DNA from: Bacteroidales bacterium
GTDB taxonomy: Bacteria > Bacteroidota > Bacteroidia > Bacteroidales > VadinHA17
Length of the DNA stretch: 7,110 nucleotides
Direction of reading: 5' to 3'
NCBI GenBank assembly: GCA_025455505.1
Contig: JALOMK010000116.1
Coordinates: forward strand, 1 to 7,110
The notes beneath the pieces were generated by a model. It did no database searches and had not been told where the DNA came from. It saw only the letters and a program-made list of their open reading frames with translations. This document shows positions 1 to 7,057 of this stretch, piece after piece (the first letter of the stretch is position 1; each line of letters starts with the position of its first letter). Position numbers and translations under genes: made by a program.

Positions 1-494
1 CAGTTCTTACGCTGATGCAGGTAAATCCTCTCAAGGTGGTCGTCAATGTCTCTGAGCAGTACTATCCGCTTATCAGAAGGGGAATGAAAGCCTCTGTTAC
101 GGCAGATGTCTATGCAGACCAGGTCTTTACGGGGACAGTTTTCAGGATCTCGCCTACTGTCAACGCCCTTACAAGATCCTTCGGAGTTGAAGTGGAACTG
201 CCAAACAGGAATGAAACACTTAAACCGGGTATGTTTGCAAGGGTATCAATGGACCTTGGCGAAGTTGAAGCATTCGTTGCACCTGCCAGCGCTGTCCTGA
301 TGCAGGAAGGAACGAACATACGGTATGTTTTTGTGACAGAGAACGACAGGGCAAAGCGGGTTGAAGTAACGCTGGGCAAGCGCTTTGACGATAAACTTGA
401 ACTTATTTCTGATGTTCTCAGGGAGGGCGACAGGCTTATTATTGACGGCCAGGCTCGTCTGAAGACAAACGACAGGCTGCAGGTTAAACAATAA
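1..494 (+). CDS. RND efflux periplasmic adaptor (membrane fusion protein), C-terminal part
   Basis: This is the 3' part of a gene that begins upstream of the window. The frame is open from position 3 through the ATG at 15, so that ATG is an internal Met, not the start. The visible 163 residues match the end of an HlyD/AcrA-type adaptor. First comes a beta-barrel stretch (NPLKVVVNVSEQYYPLIRRG, then GTVFRISPTVNALTRSFGVE, then LKPGMFARVSMDLG). A membrane-proximal domain follows, with VAPASAVLMQEG and VFVTENDRAKRVEVTLGKR, ending in EGDRLIIDGQARL. In this family the adaptor is a periplasmic lipoprotein or membrane-anchored protein that joins the inner-membrane pump to a TolC-type outer-membrane channel. 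The N-terminal anchor, hairpin and lipoyl domain lie outside the window. It ends 24 bp before the RND pump and is almost certainly in the same operon. Substrate cannot be told from this part. Confidence 0.93.
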   Translation, partial: VLTLMQVNPLKVVVNVSEQYYPLIRRGMKASVTADVYADQVFTGTVFRISPTVNALTRSFGVEVELPNRNETLKPGMFARVSMDLGEVEAFVAPASAVLMQEGTNIRYVFVTENDRAKRVEVTLGKRFDDKLELISDVLREGDRLIIDGQARLKTNDRLQVKQ

Positions 495-518
495 TATTAA
501 GATTATAAATATAAGGAT

Positions 519-3500
519 ATGAGTATTTACAGCTCTTCAGTAAAACGACCCGTAACAACCATCCTGATTTTTGTCATTATGATGGTTATAGGGTTATATT
601 CCCTGTCAAGGTTGCCCGTCGACCTTTACCCGGAAATCGAGTTGCCCTTCGTAACAGTTATGACAACTTACCCGGGAGCAAGTGCATCTGATATCGAGAG
701 CAATGTTACACGGCCGCTTGAGGATGTACTAAATTCGGTAAGCAACCTGAAGGATCTCACTTCGACATCCAGCGATGGTCTTTCCGTGATCTTTCTGAAT
801 TTTGAGTACGGATCAAACCTCGATGAGGCAATCAATGATATAAGGAGCAACCTGAACTTTGTGACAAGGTTTCTTCCGGAAGAAGCGGAAGACCCGACAA
901 TAATAAAGTTCAACTCAAGCATGATGCCAATCATCTTCTATGCAATAACGGCAGATGAGAGCTATGCAGGTCTTGAAAAGATTCTCGATGAGAAGATTGT
1001 CAACCCGCTGAACAGGATTGAAGGAGTGGGCAACGTGTCTCTTTCAGGTGTTCCGGGAAGACGCATTTACATCGACATCGATCCGCAGAAACTCGAAGCC
1101 TATAACCTGACTATTGAACAGATAGGCGGTGTCCTGAGGGCGGAGAACCTTAATCTTCCTGCCGGGTACCTTGAAATGGGACAGACTGACTATCCCTTGA
1201 GGATACAGGGTGAGTTCCCCGAGAGTGATGTTCTCAGGAACATAGTTGTAAGCAGCTTTAATGGCAATGCCGTATACCTCAGGGACATAGCCGAAGTGCG
1301 CGATACAATAAGGGAATCGAAGCTCGATACTAAGATAAACGGGACAAAAGGTATGGGGCTCTTTGTCCAGAAGCAGTCCGGAGGAAATACTGTAAAAGTC
1401 ACCCGCGAGATCGAGACAATGCTCGAGGAGCTTAAAAAGGACCTCCCTCCCGATGTAAATATAGAGCTGCTTTTCTCAAGTGCTTCTTTCATTAAGGATT
1501 CTATAAGCAACCTTACCGAAACACTGATGTACGCGGGGATTTTCGTCGTGCTTGTTGTACTGTTCTTCCTTGGACGCTGGAGGGCCACATTCATTGTCAT
1601 CCTGACAATACCTGTTTCGCTTATTGTTGCCTTTATCTACCTCTTCCTTGCCGACGCCTCCATTAACATTATTTCACTCGTCTCGCTTTCAATCGCGATA
1701 GGCATGGTGGTTGACGATGCAATAGTTGTTCTTGAAAATATTACAAAGCATATTGAGCGTGGGAGCAGGCCGAGGGAGGCGGCCATTTATGCAACGAATG
1801 AGGTCTGGCTGGCAGTAATTGTGACAACGCTTACGGTTGTTGCTGTTTTCTTCCCGCTGACATTTGTTGAGGGTCTCACCGGTGTTCTTTTCAAGCAGCT
1901 GGGTGTAAGCGTTACTGTTACAATTATTGCATCCACCGCGGCCGCCCTTACACTGACCCCAACACTCAGCGCGCTGATGCTAAAATACCGTCCGATTAAA
2001 AAGGACGCACCCTTCTTTAGCCATGACGGAAGCATCAGGATCTTCCTCGACTGGATGGACTCATTTTACGAAAAGACACTCAGATGGGCTCTCAGGCATA
2101 AGACAGTGGTAACAATAATCTCTGTAATCGTTTTTGCATTCTCAATGGGTCTTTTTACAGTAATCGACACTGAGTTCTTTCCGCAGGCCGATGAATCGGC
2201 GGTATATGCAACTATTGAGCTTCAGACCGGATCAAGGGTGGAGAATACAATCAGGACTGCCGATGTTATTGACAGTCTCGTCAAGGCAAACTATCCGGAG
2301 GTTAAGATTATTTCAACAACTTCGGGATTTGACGACCAGGGAGGCTGGGAATCTATGTTCAGTGCGGGAGGGACGCATACGATACAGTATACTTTCAGTC
2401 TTGTGCCCATCGAGGAAAGAAAGAGGACCGTTTGGGACATTGCTGAGGCGATGAGGGCCGACTTTTCGGTTTTCCCGGAGATTATCAACCTTCAGATAAC
2501 TACAACCCAGAACATGGGTGCATTCGGAGGCAATGCAGTTGACGTGGAAGTTTACGGCTTCGATATTGCGGCAACAAATGCCGTTGCTGCCCAGCTCGAG
2601 GAAAAGATCAAGAAGATACCGGGAACAAAAGACGTCAGCATAAGCCGCGACAAATCGAAGCCTGAACTGCAGATTGTTTTTGATCAGGAGAAGATGAGTG
2701 CAAACGGTCTCAATACAGCCATGGCCGCCACAGCGGTTAAGAACAGGGTTGACGGCCTGATAGCCACAAGGCTGCGTCAGGCAGGGGATGAATACGACGT
2801 TGTCGTCAGGTTTAAAAAGGATGCAAGAAATACGCTCACGGAAATAGAAAACTTTGCCATCCCTAACAGCATGGGACAAATGGTACGCCTTGGTGAGATT
2901 GCCCAGGTCAAGGAATACTGGTCGCCGCCAAGCATAGAACGGAAGCGCAAGGAGAGGATCGTGCGAATTTCGTTTACTCCTTTCGAGAGGTCGCTGACCG
3001 ACATACAGGCAGATGTTCAAAAGGCAATAGAAGAAACGCCCAGGCCGGCCGGCGTGATGGTTCAGATATCGGGAGCTATCAAGGAACAAATGGAGGCATT
3101 CATGGATCTTGCACTTCTTATAGTTGTAAGTCTCATCCTTGTTTATCTTGTGATGGCTTCCCAGTTCGAGTCTCTGAAGATGCCGCTTATAATTATGTTT
3201 TCAATCCCCTTTGCATTTACGGGAGTTGCAATAGCTCTGTTTTTAACGGATACGACACTTAGTGTAATTTCCGGGATCGGGGCTGTGCTGCTGATCGGTA
3301 TTGTTGTGAAGAACGCGATAGTGCTTGTTGACTTCATCAACCTGATGCGTGACAGGGGCAATGAGCTTTATGAAGCAATTGCACTCTCTGGCCGTTCGAG
3401 GCTCAGGCCTGTGCTTATGACCTCGGCAACGACAATCCTTGGTATGTTTCCCCTGGCGCTGAGCGCGGGATCTGGTTCTGAACTATGGAAGCCTATGGGG

Positions 3501-3659
3501 ATTGCAGTTATCGGGGGACTCATCTTCTCGACTTTTGTAACACTGGTGCTTGTGCCTGTTGTATATGCTGTATTTGTAAGGAGAGGCGAACGCAAAAAAA
3601 GCCTTATTGCCTATACAGATATGAACTTCATGAACGGCGATAGCGACAAGGATAAATAG
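519..3659 (+). CDS. RND-family efflux pump, inner-membrane permease subunit (HAE-1/AcrB-like)
   Basis: This is a complete 1046-aa RND permease, the usual length for the family. It would export substrates from periplasm or inner membrane by proton antiport, as a trimer docked to the adaptor encoded just upstream. The layout is a short cytoplasmic N-terminus and TM1 (about residues 11-30), a first porter domain (about 31-330), a TM2-TM6 cluster (about 335-490), TM7 (about 528-548), a second porter domain (about 550-855) and TM8-TM12 (about 860-1020). The expected proton-relay residues are present: D399 and D400 in TM4 (GMVVDDAIVVLEN), K931 in TM10 (GIVVKNAIVLVDF), and R963 and T968 in the TM11 region (LRPVLMTS). 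The GxxxDD form of TM4 is the hydrophobe/amphiphile (HAE-1) type and differs from the DFGxxxDG-like motif of heavy-metal pumps such as CzcA. The start is chosen because MSIYSSSVKRPV matches the family's N-terminus. No TolC-type gene is in the window, and the substrate is unknown. Confidence 0.95.
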   Translation: MSIYSSSVKRPVTTILIFVIMMVIGLYSLSRLPVDLYPEIELPFVTVMTTYPGASASDIESNVTRPLEDVLNSVSNLKDLTSTSSDGLSVIFLNFEYGSNLDEAINDIRSNLNFVTRFLPEEAEDPTIIKFNSSMMPIIFYAITADESYAGLEKILDEKIVNPLNRIEGVGNVSLSGVPGRRIYIDIDPQKLEAYNLTIEQIGGVLRAENLNLPAGYLEMGQTDYPLRIQGEFPESDVLRNIVVSSFNGNAVYLRDIAEVRDTIRESKLDTKINGTKGMGLFVQKQSGGNTVKVTREIETMLEELKKDLPPDVNIELLFSSASFIKDSISNLTETLMYAGIFVVLVVLFFLGRWRATFIVILTIPVSLIVAFIYLFLADASINIISLVSLSIAIGMVVDDAIVVLENITKHIERGSRPREAAIYATNEVWLAVIVTTLTVVAVFFPLTFVEGLTGVLFKQLGVSVTVTIIASTAAALTLTPTLSALMLKYRPIKKDAPFFSHDGSIRIFLDWMDSFYEKTLRWALRHKTVVTIISVIVFAFSMGLFTVIDTEFFPQADESAVYATIELQTGSRVENTIRTADVIDSLVKANYPEVKIISTTSGFDDQGGWESMFSAGGTHTIQYTFSLVPIEERKRTVWDIAEAMRADFSVFPEIINLQITTTQNMGAFGGNAVDVEVYGFDIAATNAVAAQLEEKIKKIPGTKDVSISRDKSKPELQIVFDQEKMSANGLNTAMAATAVKNRVDGLIATRLRQAGDEYDVVVRFKKDARNTLTEIENFAIPNSMGQMVRLGEIAQVKEYWSPPSIERKRKERIVRISFTPFERSLTDIQADVQKAIEETPRPAGVMVQISGAIKEQMEAFMDLALLIVVSLILVYLVMASQFESLKMPLIIMFSIPFAFTGVAIALFLTDTTLSVISGIGAVLLIGIVVKNAIVLVDFINLMRDRGNELYEAIALSGRSRLRPVLMTSATTILGMFPLALSAGSGSELWKPMGIAVIGGLIFSTFVTLVLVPVVYAVFVRRGERKKSLIAYTDMNFMNGDSDKDK

Positions 3660-3682
3660 TCAACACTGAAATAAGATTAATT

Positions 3683-3976
3683 ATGAAAGCGATAATGATA
3701 ATTTACAACCAGGCCCATACAGAAAAGGTGGAATACATGCTTGAGAAGCTGTCTGTAAGAGGCTATACGCTCTGGGAAAATGTACAGGGAAGAGGAACAC
3801 AGACAGGTGTTCCGCACCTGGGGACGCATACCTGGCCGGAGATCAACAAGAGCCTGCTTACAGTTGTTGATGATGACAAGGTTGATATTTTGCTGGAGAC
3901 AGTAAAGAAGATCGACGCTGTAAACGACGAGGTTGGCATCAGGGCCTTCGTGTGGGATGTCCTGAGGTCTGTATGA
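3683..3976 (+). CDS. Small PII-superfamily-like protein linked to the RND operon
   Basis: This 97-aa protein resembles a shortened PII signal-transduction protein. It starts MKAIMIIYNQAHTEKVEYML, like the first beta strand and helix of GlnB-type proteins. Next comes GYTLWENVQGRGTQTG, matching the strand leading to the T-loop (PII: GxTVxEVxGxGxQ). A second beta-alpha unit (SLLTVVDDDKVDILLETVKK) and GIRAFVWDV, where the PII B-loop segment falls, complete the fold. The T-loop looks much reduced (about residues 41-55, containing PHLGTHTWPE), and the Tyr and Lys/Arg signature of canonical GlnB/GlnK is not evident. PII proteins form trimers that bind nucleotides or small metabolites; a group called PII-NG is known next to metal-efflux genes. 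The gene starts 23 bp after the pump stop and precedes a terminator, so co-transcription is likely. A sensor or regulator of the pump is inference. The alternative is a CutA/DUF3240-like member of the same ferredoxin-like fold. Confidence 0.75.
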   Translation: MKAIMIIYNQAHTEKVEYMLEKLSVRGYTLWENVQGRGTQTGVPHLGTHTWPEINKSLLTVVDDDKVDILLETVKKIDAVNDEVGIRAFVWDVLRSV

Positions 3977-3997
3977 CAGTTGCTGCATAAAAATGAG

Positions 3998-4029
3998 GCC
4001 GTCTCAGAAAGATTGAGACGGCTTTTTTT
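3998..4029 (+). terminator. Rho-independent terminator of the efflux operon
   Basis: A perfect 9-bp stem, GCCGTCTCA (3998-4006) with TGAGACGGC (4014-4022), encloses a 7-nt loop and is followed directly by seven T residues (4023-4029). It lies 21 bp after the stop codon of the PII-like gene. On the opposite strand the stem is followed after four bases by TTTTT (complement of 3989-3993), so it may also weakly terminate the convergent EF-G paralog transcript. Confidence 0.93.
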
Positions 4030-4030
4030 C

Positions 4031-4050
4031 GGGTGCCTTTGCAGGCACCC
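4031..4050. terminator. Second hairpin between convergent genes
   Basis: A perfect 8-bp inverted repeat, GGGTGCCT (4031-4038) with AGGCACCC (4043-4050), has a 4-nt loop. It begins one base after the T-tract of the preceding terminator and lies 40 bp beyond the stop of the minus-strand EF-G paralog. It has no T-tract of its own on either strand. It may help end or protect the minus-strand transcript together with the 3998-4022 stem. That role is inferred from position only. Confidence 0.45.
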
Positions 4051-4090
4051 TCCACAGTATAAATTCACATCACAGAAGGGATGAAGAATT

Positions 4091-6247
4091 TTATTCTTCT
4101 TCTTCCTCTTCCGAGTAAGCCTTGATGACGGAATCCTGTACATCGCCCGGAACCTGTGCATATTCGGCAAACTTCATGGAATACATTGCCCTTCCTCCTG
4201 TGATTGAGCTGAGGGCAGTGGAGTACTTGTTCATCTCGGCAAGCGGAACCTTTGCCTTAATTACTTCGAAGCGTTTTTCGCTGGCCATGCCAAGAACCAT
4301 TCCCCTTCTTCCCTGGAGGTCGCTGATAACATCACCCATCCTGTCGGAAGGAACGAATATCTCAACGTCGTAAACAGGTTCAAGGATCTTTGGCCCGGCA
4401 TTCTTGAAGGCAGTGCTGAAGGCATTTCTCCCGGCAAGGCGGAACGAAATTTCGTTTGAATCAACAGGGTGCATCTTGCCGTCGTATACATAAACCCTTA
4501 TATCCCTCGCATACGAACCTGTAAGCGGTCCCACTTCCATCTTCTCCATTATACCCTTGAGGATCGCCGGCATGAACCTGGCGTCGATCGAGCCACCGAC
4601 AATACAATTGCAGTATACAAGTTTTCCTCCCCAGGGCAGAGCTACTTCTTCCTTGTCGCGGACAGATATCTTAAGTTCCTTTCCGCCGATCTTCATCATT
4701 GATACTTCCTTTGAACCCTCTTCGTAAGGTTCAATTATCATGTGGACCTCTCCGAACTGCCCGGCGCCTCCCGATTGCTTCTTGTGACGGTAGTCGGCCT
4801 GGGCTGTCTTTGTGATTGTCTCACGATAAGGTATTTTGGGAGGATTATAGTTTGTGGGGATCTTGTAAATGTTGTCGAGATGCCACTTCATTATATTAAG
4901 ATGGTATTCACCCTGGCCATGGACAATTATCTGCTTCAGTTCCTTTGAATATTCAATGCTGATGGTTGGATCCTCGAGGTGGATCTTGTTCAGGGCTTCG
5001 CCAAGTTTCTCGTCGTCGCTTTCGCTCTGGGCCTTTATTGCGGTACGATATTTAGGCTCCGGAAACTTAACTCCTGAATATGACCAGTCATTGCCGGGAG
5101 CATTGAGAGTATGTCCTGTTTTTGTATTCTTAAGCTTCACGAAAGCGCCTATGTCACCAGTATTGAGTTCAGGGACCCTTGTCCTGTTCTTGCCGGCGCT
5201 GATATAGATCTGTGACAGTCTTTCCTTGCTGCCGTTATTGCTGTTTATTACGTCGAGGTTCTCGGTAATCTTACCTGAATATACCCTGAAATAGTTGATT
5301 TCGCCTATATGTTCCTCTATTGCTGATTTGAATACGTATACCGAAGCCGGCCCGGCAGGATCGGCCTTTACAGTGTTGCCTTTGCTGTTTACGGGTGCCG
5401 GCATATGCAGAATTGAGGGAGCCTCGCTTGCTATGAATTCCAGTACCCTGTCAACGCCTGTGTTGTTCTTTGCTGACACGCAAAGAACCGGGAAAAGTCC
5501 CCTTGTGAGTATGCCCTTTGCAATGCCTTTTCTAATTTCGTCTTCGGAAAGTGTATCGTTCGCGAAGAAGAGTTCCATGAGTGATTCATCGCTTTCGGCT
5601 GCCTTCTCAACGAGGGCGCTGTGAAGTTCGGCAGCCCTGTCAGCCTGGTCGGCCGGTATCTCGAGAACCTCTGCTTTGCCGCCATCCTTTGAGTAGCGGA
5701 GCATTTTCATTTTCAGGACATCAATAATTGTATTGAAGCCGGTTCCCTCGTTAACCGGATACTGTATAAGAGCTATGTTTGAACTGAGTCGCTCCCTGAG
5801 CATTTCAACGCTTTTTTCAAAGTTTGCCTTTTCATGGTCAAGGCCATTGACAACAAGTATCAGGGGTTTGTTTTCCTTTTCGGCATGGCGGAAGTGAATT
5901 TCGGTTCCCACTTCCACTCCGTTCTGGACATTTATTGTCATTACGGTGCAGTCGCTTGCATATAGCGACGAGATAACTCCACCGCTGAAATCATCGAGAC
6001 CAGGAGTGTCGAGGATGTTGATTTTTGTGTTCTGGAATTCCGTGTAGAGCACTGTTGAGTATATCGAGTTTCCGTTTTCATGCTCTATCGGCCTGTAGTC
6101 GGAGACGCTGTTTCGTCCTTCCACGGTTCCTCTGCGTTCAATCACTCCGCCGTTAAAAAGCATTGCCTCCGCAAGGGTGGTCTTGCCTGAACCCGAATTC
6201 CCCAGCAGGGCGATGTTCTTAATCTGGTCAGCCTGGTATGTCTTCAT
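4091..6247 (-). CDS. fusA2: Elongation factor G paralog (EF-G2-like) with a degenerate GTPase site
   Basis: This 718-aa protein has the full EF-G layout: G domain (about 1-285), domain II (about 300-390), III (about 400-475), IV (about 480-605) and V (about 620-700). It would act on the ribosome in translocation or a related step. The P-loop is intact (GNSGSGKT, 16-23). Other GTPase motifs depart from canonical EF-G: switch I reads ENGNSI (57-62) where EF-G has ERGITI; G3 reads DTPGLDDF (80-87), with Leu84 at the catalytic His; G4 reads NGLD (134-137) instead of NKxD. Domain IV keeps QSGGAGQFGEV (491-501) and a tip loop HPVDSNE (593-599), but gains about 25 residues around 513-541. Domain V has GDVISDLQGRRGM (638-650). 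The C-terminus is six glutamates. Known Bacteroides EF-G2 is reported to support translation in starvation without GTPase activity; this looks like that type, by my reading. The canonical str-operon fusA would be expected downstream of rpsG, outside the window. Confidence 0.92.
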   Translation of the reverse strand: MKTYQADQIKNIALLGNSGSGKTTLAEAMLFNGGVIERRGTVEGRNSVSDYRPIEHENGNSIYSTVLYTEFQNTKINILDTPGLDDFSGGVISSLYASDCTVMTINVQNGVEVGTEIHFRHAEKENKPLILVVNGLDHEKANFEKSVEMLRERLSSNIALIQYPVNEGTGFNTIIDVLKMKMLRYSKDGGKAEVLEIPADQADRAAELHSALVEKAAESDESLMELFFANDTLSEDEIRKGIAKGILTRGLFPVLCVSAKNNTGVDRVLEFIASEAPSILHMPAPVNSKGNTVKADPAGPASVYVFKSAIEEHIGEINYFRVYSGKITENLDVINSNNGSKERLSQIYISAGKNRTRVPELNTGDIGAFVKLKNTKTGHTLNAPGNDWSYSGVKFPEPKYRTAIKAQSESDDEKLGEALNKIHLEDPTISIEYSKELKQIIVHGQGEYHLNIMKWHLDNIYKIPTNYNPPKIPYRETITKTAQADYRHKKQSGGAGQFGEVHMIIEPYEEGSKEVSMMKIGGKELKISVRDKEEVALPWGGKLVYCNCIVGGSIDARFMPAILKGIMEKMEVGPLTGSYARDIRVYVYDGKMHPVDSNEISFRLAGRNAFSTAFKNAGPKILEPVYDVEIFVPSDRMGDVISDLQGRRGMVLGMASEKRFEVIKAKVPLAEMNKYSTALSSITGGRAMYSMKFAEYAQVPGDVQDSVIKAYSEEEEEE

Positions 6248-6302
6248 TTTCTACGGATGTTAATATGTTTTACTTGTTTATTATATTAATTGTAAGGAGG
6301 GG

Positions 6303-6336
6303 CAAAATTAATAAATTTTTAAAAACAGTATAAAAA
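6303..6336 (-). promoter_or_regulatory. Candidate promoter for the EF-G paralog
   Basis: On the minus strand, positions 6310-6303 read TAATTTTG, matching the Bacteroidota -7 element TAnnTTTG. About 20 bp upstream (6336-6331) the strand reads TTTTTA, only a weak match to the -33 TTTG element. Transcription would start near 6296, giving a leader of roughly 50 nt before the ATG at 6247. No Shine-Dalgarno sequence is visible near that start. Confidence 0.4.
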
Positions 6337-6584
6337 TGGCGCGATTATTCCAAATTATTTATTTCCTTTGCACCAGTTTTTTGAAATACAGGAGTACCGG
6401 TTTTTCCTTCAAGGTAAGTTTACAAAACGTTTTTCACTGGGGAAAGTCGGGAAGGAACCTGTTGACAACTTACATTTTTTGTGAGATACATAGCATAACC
6501 TGGATCCGGCAACGACCGTCTTTATTCATTGACAGGCCTGGCTTGACGGACTCTTTCTCCTGTTTCAAAAAAATATTGTACTGT
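6337..6584. other. Intergenic stretch with no recognised gene
   Basis: This is the middle of the 416-bp divergent gap between the EF-G paralog and rpsL. The plus strand is open from an ATG at 6336 to 6596, but the 86-residue product looks like no family I know and shows no protein-like pattern. A 7-bp inverted repeat, GTAAGTT (6414-6420) with AACTTAC (6467-6473), encloses 46 nt and is followed by ATTTTTT (6474-6480). This could be the end of a small RNA, but a 7-bp stem can occur by chance. Compared by eye with SRP RNA, RNase P RNA and tmRNA signatures, nothing fits. Confidence 0.4.
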
Positions 6585-6617
6585 GTTGTGATTTAATAAA
6601 ATAAATCAATACCTTTG
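6585..6617 (+). promoter_or_regulatory. Bacteroidota-type promoter of the str operon (rpsL-rpsG)
   Basis: GTTG (6585-6588) serves as the -33 element. After a 21-bp spacer, TACCTTTG (6610-6617) is an exact match to the -7 consensus TAnnTTTG used by the Bacteroidota housekeeping sigma factor. The start point would fall near 6623-6625, giving a leader of about 40 nt before rpsL. The leader is A/T-rich, with no clear Shine-Dalgarno sequence, which is usual in this phylum. Confidence 0.8.
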
Positions 6618-6663
6618 CAACCCGTTTTTTGAGTTGTTTTTAATGCTAAAATAAATTGGATTT

Positions 6664-7038
6664 ATGCCGACAATTCAGCAGTTAGTAAGAAAAGGCAGGA
6701 AGAAGCTCATAGACAAGAGCAAGGCTCCAGCTTTGGATTCATGTCCTCAGAGAAGAGGTGTTTGTGTACGCGTATACACAACCACTCCAAAGAAGCCTAA
6801 TTCCGCCATGAGGAAAGTGGCCAGGGTAAGGCTCACAAATCAGAAAGAGGTAAACGCTTATATTCCGGGAGAAGGCCATAACCTCCAGGAGCACTCTATC
6901 GTCCTGATAAGGGGCGGAAGGGTAAAGGATCTGCCGGGAGTGCGATATCATCTCGTTAGAGGTGCTCTCGATACATCGGGAGTTGACGGCCGCACACAGA
7001 GGAGATCGAAATATGGTGCCAAAAGACCTAAGAAGTAA
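6664..7038 (+). CDS. rpsL: 30S ribosomal protein S12
   Basis: This is a complete 124-aa S12, the same length as the E. coli protein, and it aligns without gaps by eye. S12 sits at the interface side of the 30S subunit near the decoding centre and contacts EF-G and EF-Tu. Conserved blocks are [22 protein letters not shown] (residues 27-48), [10 protein letters not shown] (69-78) and [14 protein letters not shown] (83-96). Lys43 and Lys88, where classic streptomycin-resistance changes occur, are both wild type. Asp89, the residue methylthiolated by RimO in bacteria that have it, is present. The start follows a strong promoter, and rpsG begins 20 bp after the stop, the standard str operon order. 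Confidence 0.98.
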   Translation: MPTIQQLVRKGRKKLIDKSKAPALDSCPQRRGVCVRVYTTTPKKPNSAMRKVARVRLTNQKEVNAYIPGEGHNLQEHSIVLIRGGRVKDLPGVRYHLVRGALDTSGVDGRTQRRSKYGAKRPKK

Positions 7039-7057
7039 CAGTTAAAGGAATAAGATA

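Noticed and set aside
15..17. ATG at 15 as the true start of the adaptor gene
   Set aside because: The frame stays open upstream to the window edge, and the protein from here would lack the anchor, lipoyl and hairpin domains needed by an adaptor.
2313..3089. 258-codon open frame on the minus strand inside the RND pump gene
   Set aside because: It lies entirely opposite the well-supported pump gene, and its Cys/His-rich product resembles no protein family; it is a shadow frame.
519..3659. Heavy-metal (CzcA/CusA-type) identity for the RND pump, suggested by the PII-like neighbour
   Set aside because: TM4 has the GxxxDD motif of HAE-1 pumps rather than the metal-pump DFGxxxDG-like motif.
3763..4170. 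135-codon minus-strand frame across the PII-like gene and terminator
   Set aside because: It runs antisense to the PII-like gene, crosses the terminator hairpins and overlaps the end of the EF-G paralog in another frame.
6438..6461. Resemblance to RNase P RNA (GGAAAGTC) or SRP RNA (GGAAGGAA)
   Set aside because: Only short strings match. The rest of the conserved cores, including the RNase P P4 partner and the full SRP tetraloop region, are missing, and the order does not fit either RNA.
6336..6596. Open frame of 86 codons on the plus strand in the intergenic region
   Set aside because: The product has no recognisable domain, its start overlaps the candidate EF-G paralog promoter, its end runs into the rpsL promoter, and its composition does not look like protein.
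6618..6641. Small hairpin with T-tract in the rpsL leader, as an attenuator
   Set aside because: The stem is only 4 bp (CAAC/GTTG) and its 5' arm lies at or before the predicted transcription start.
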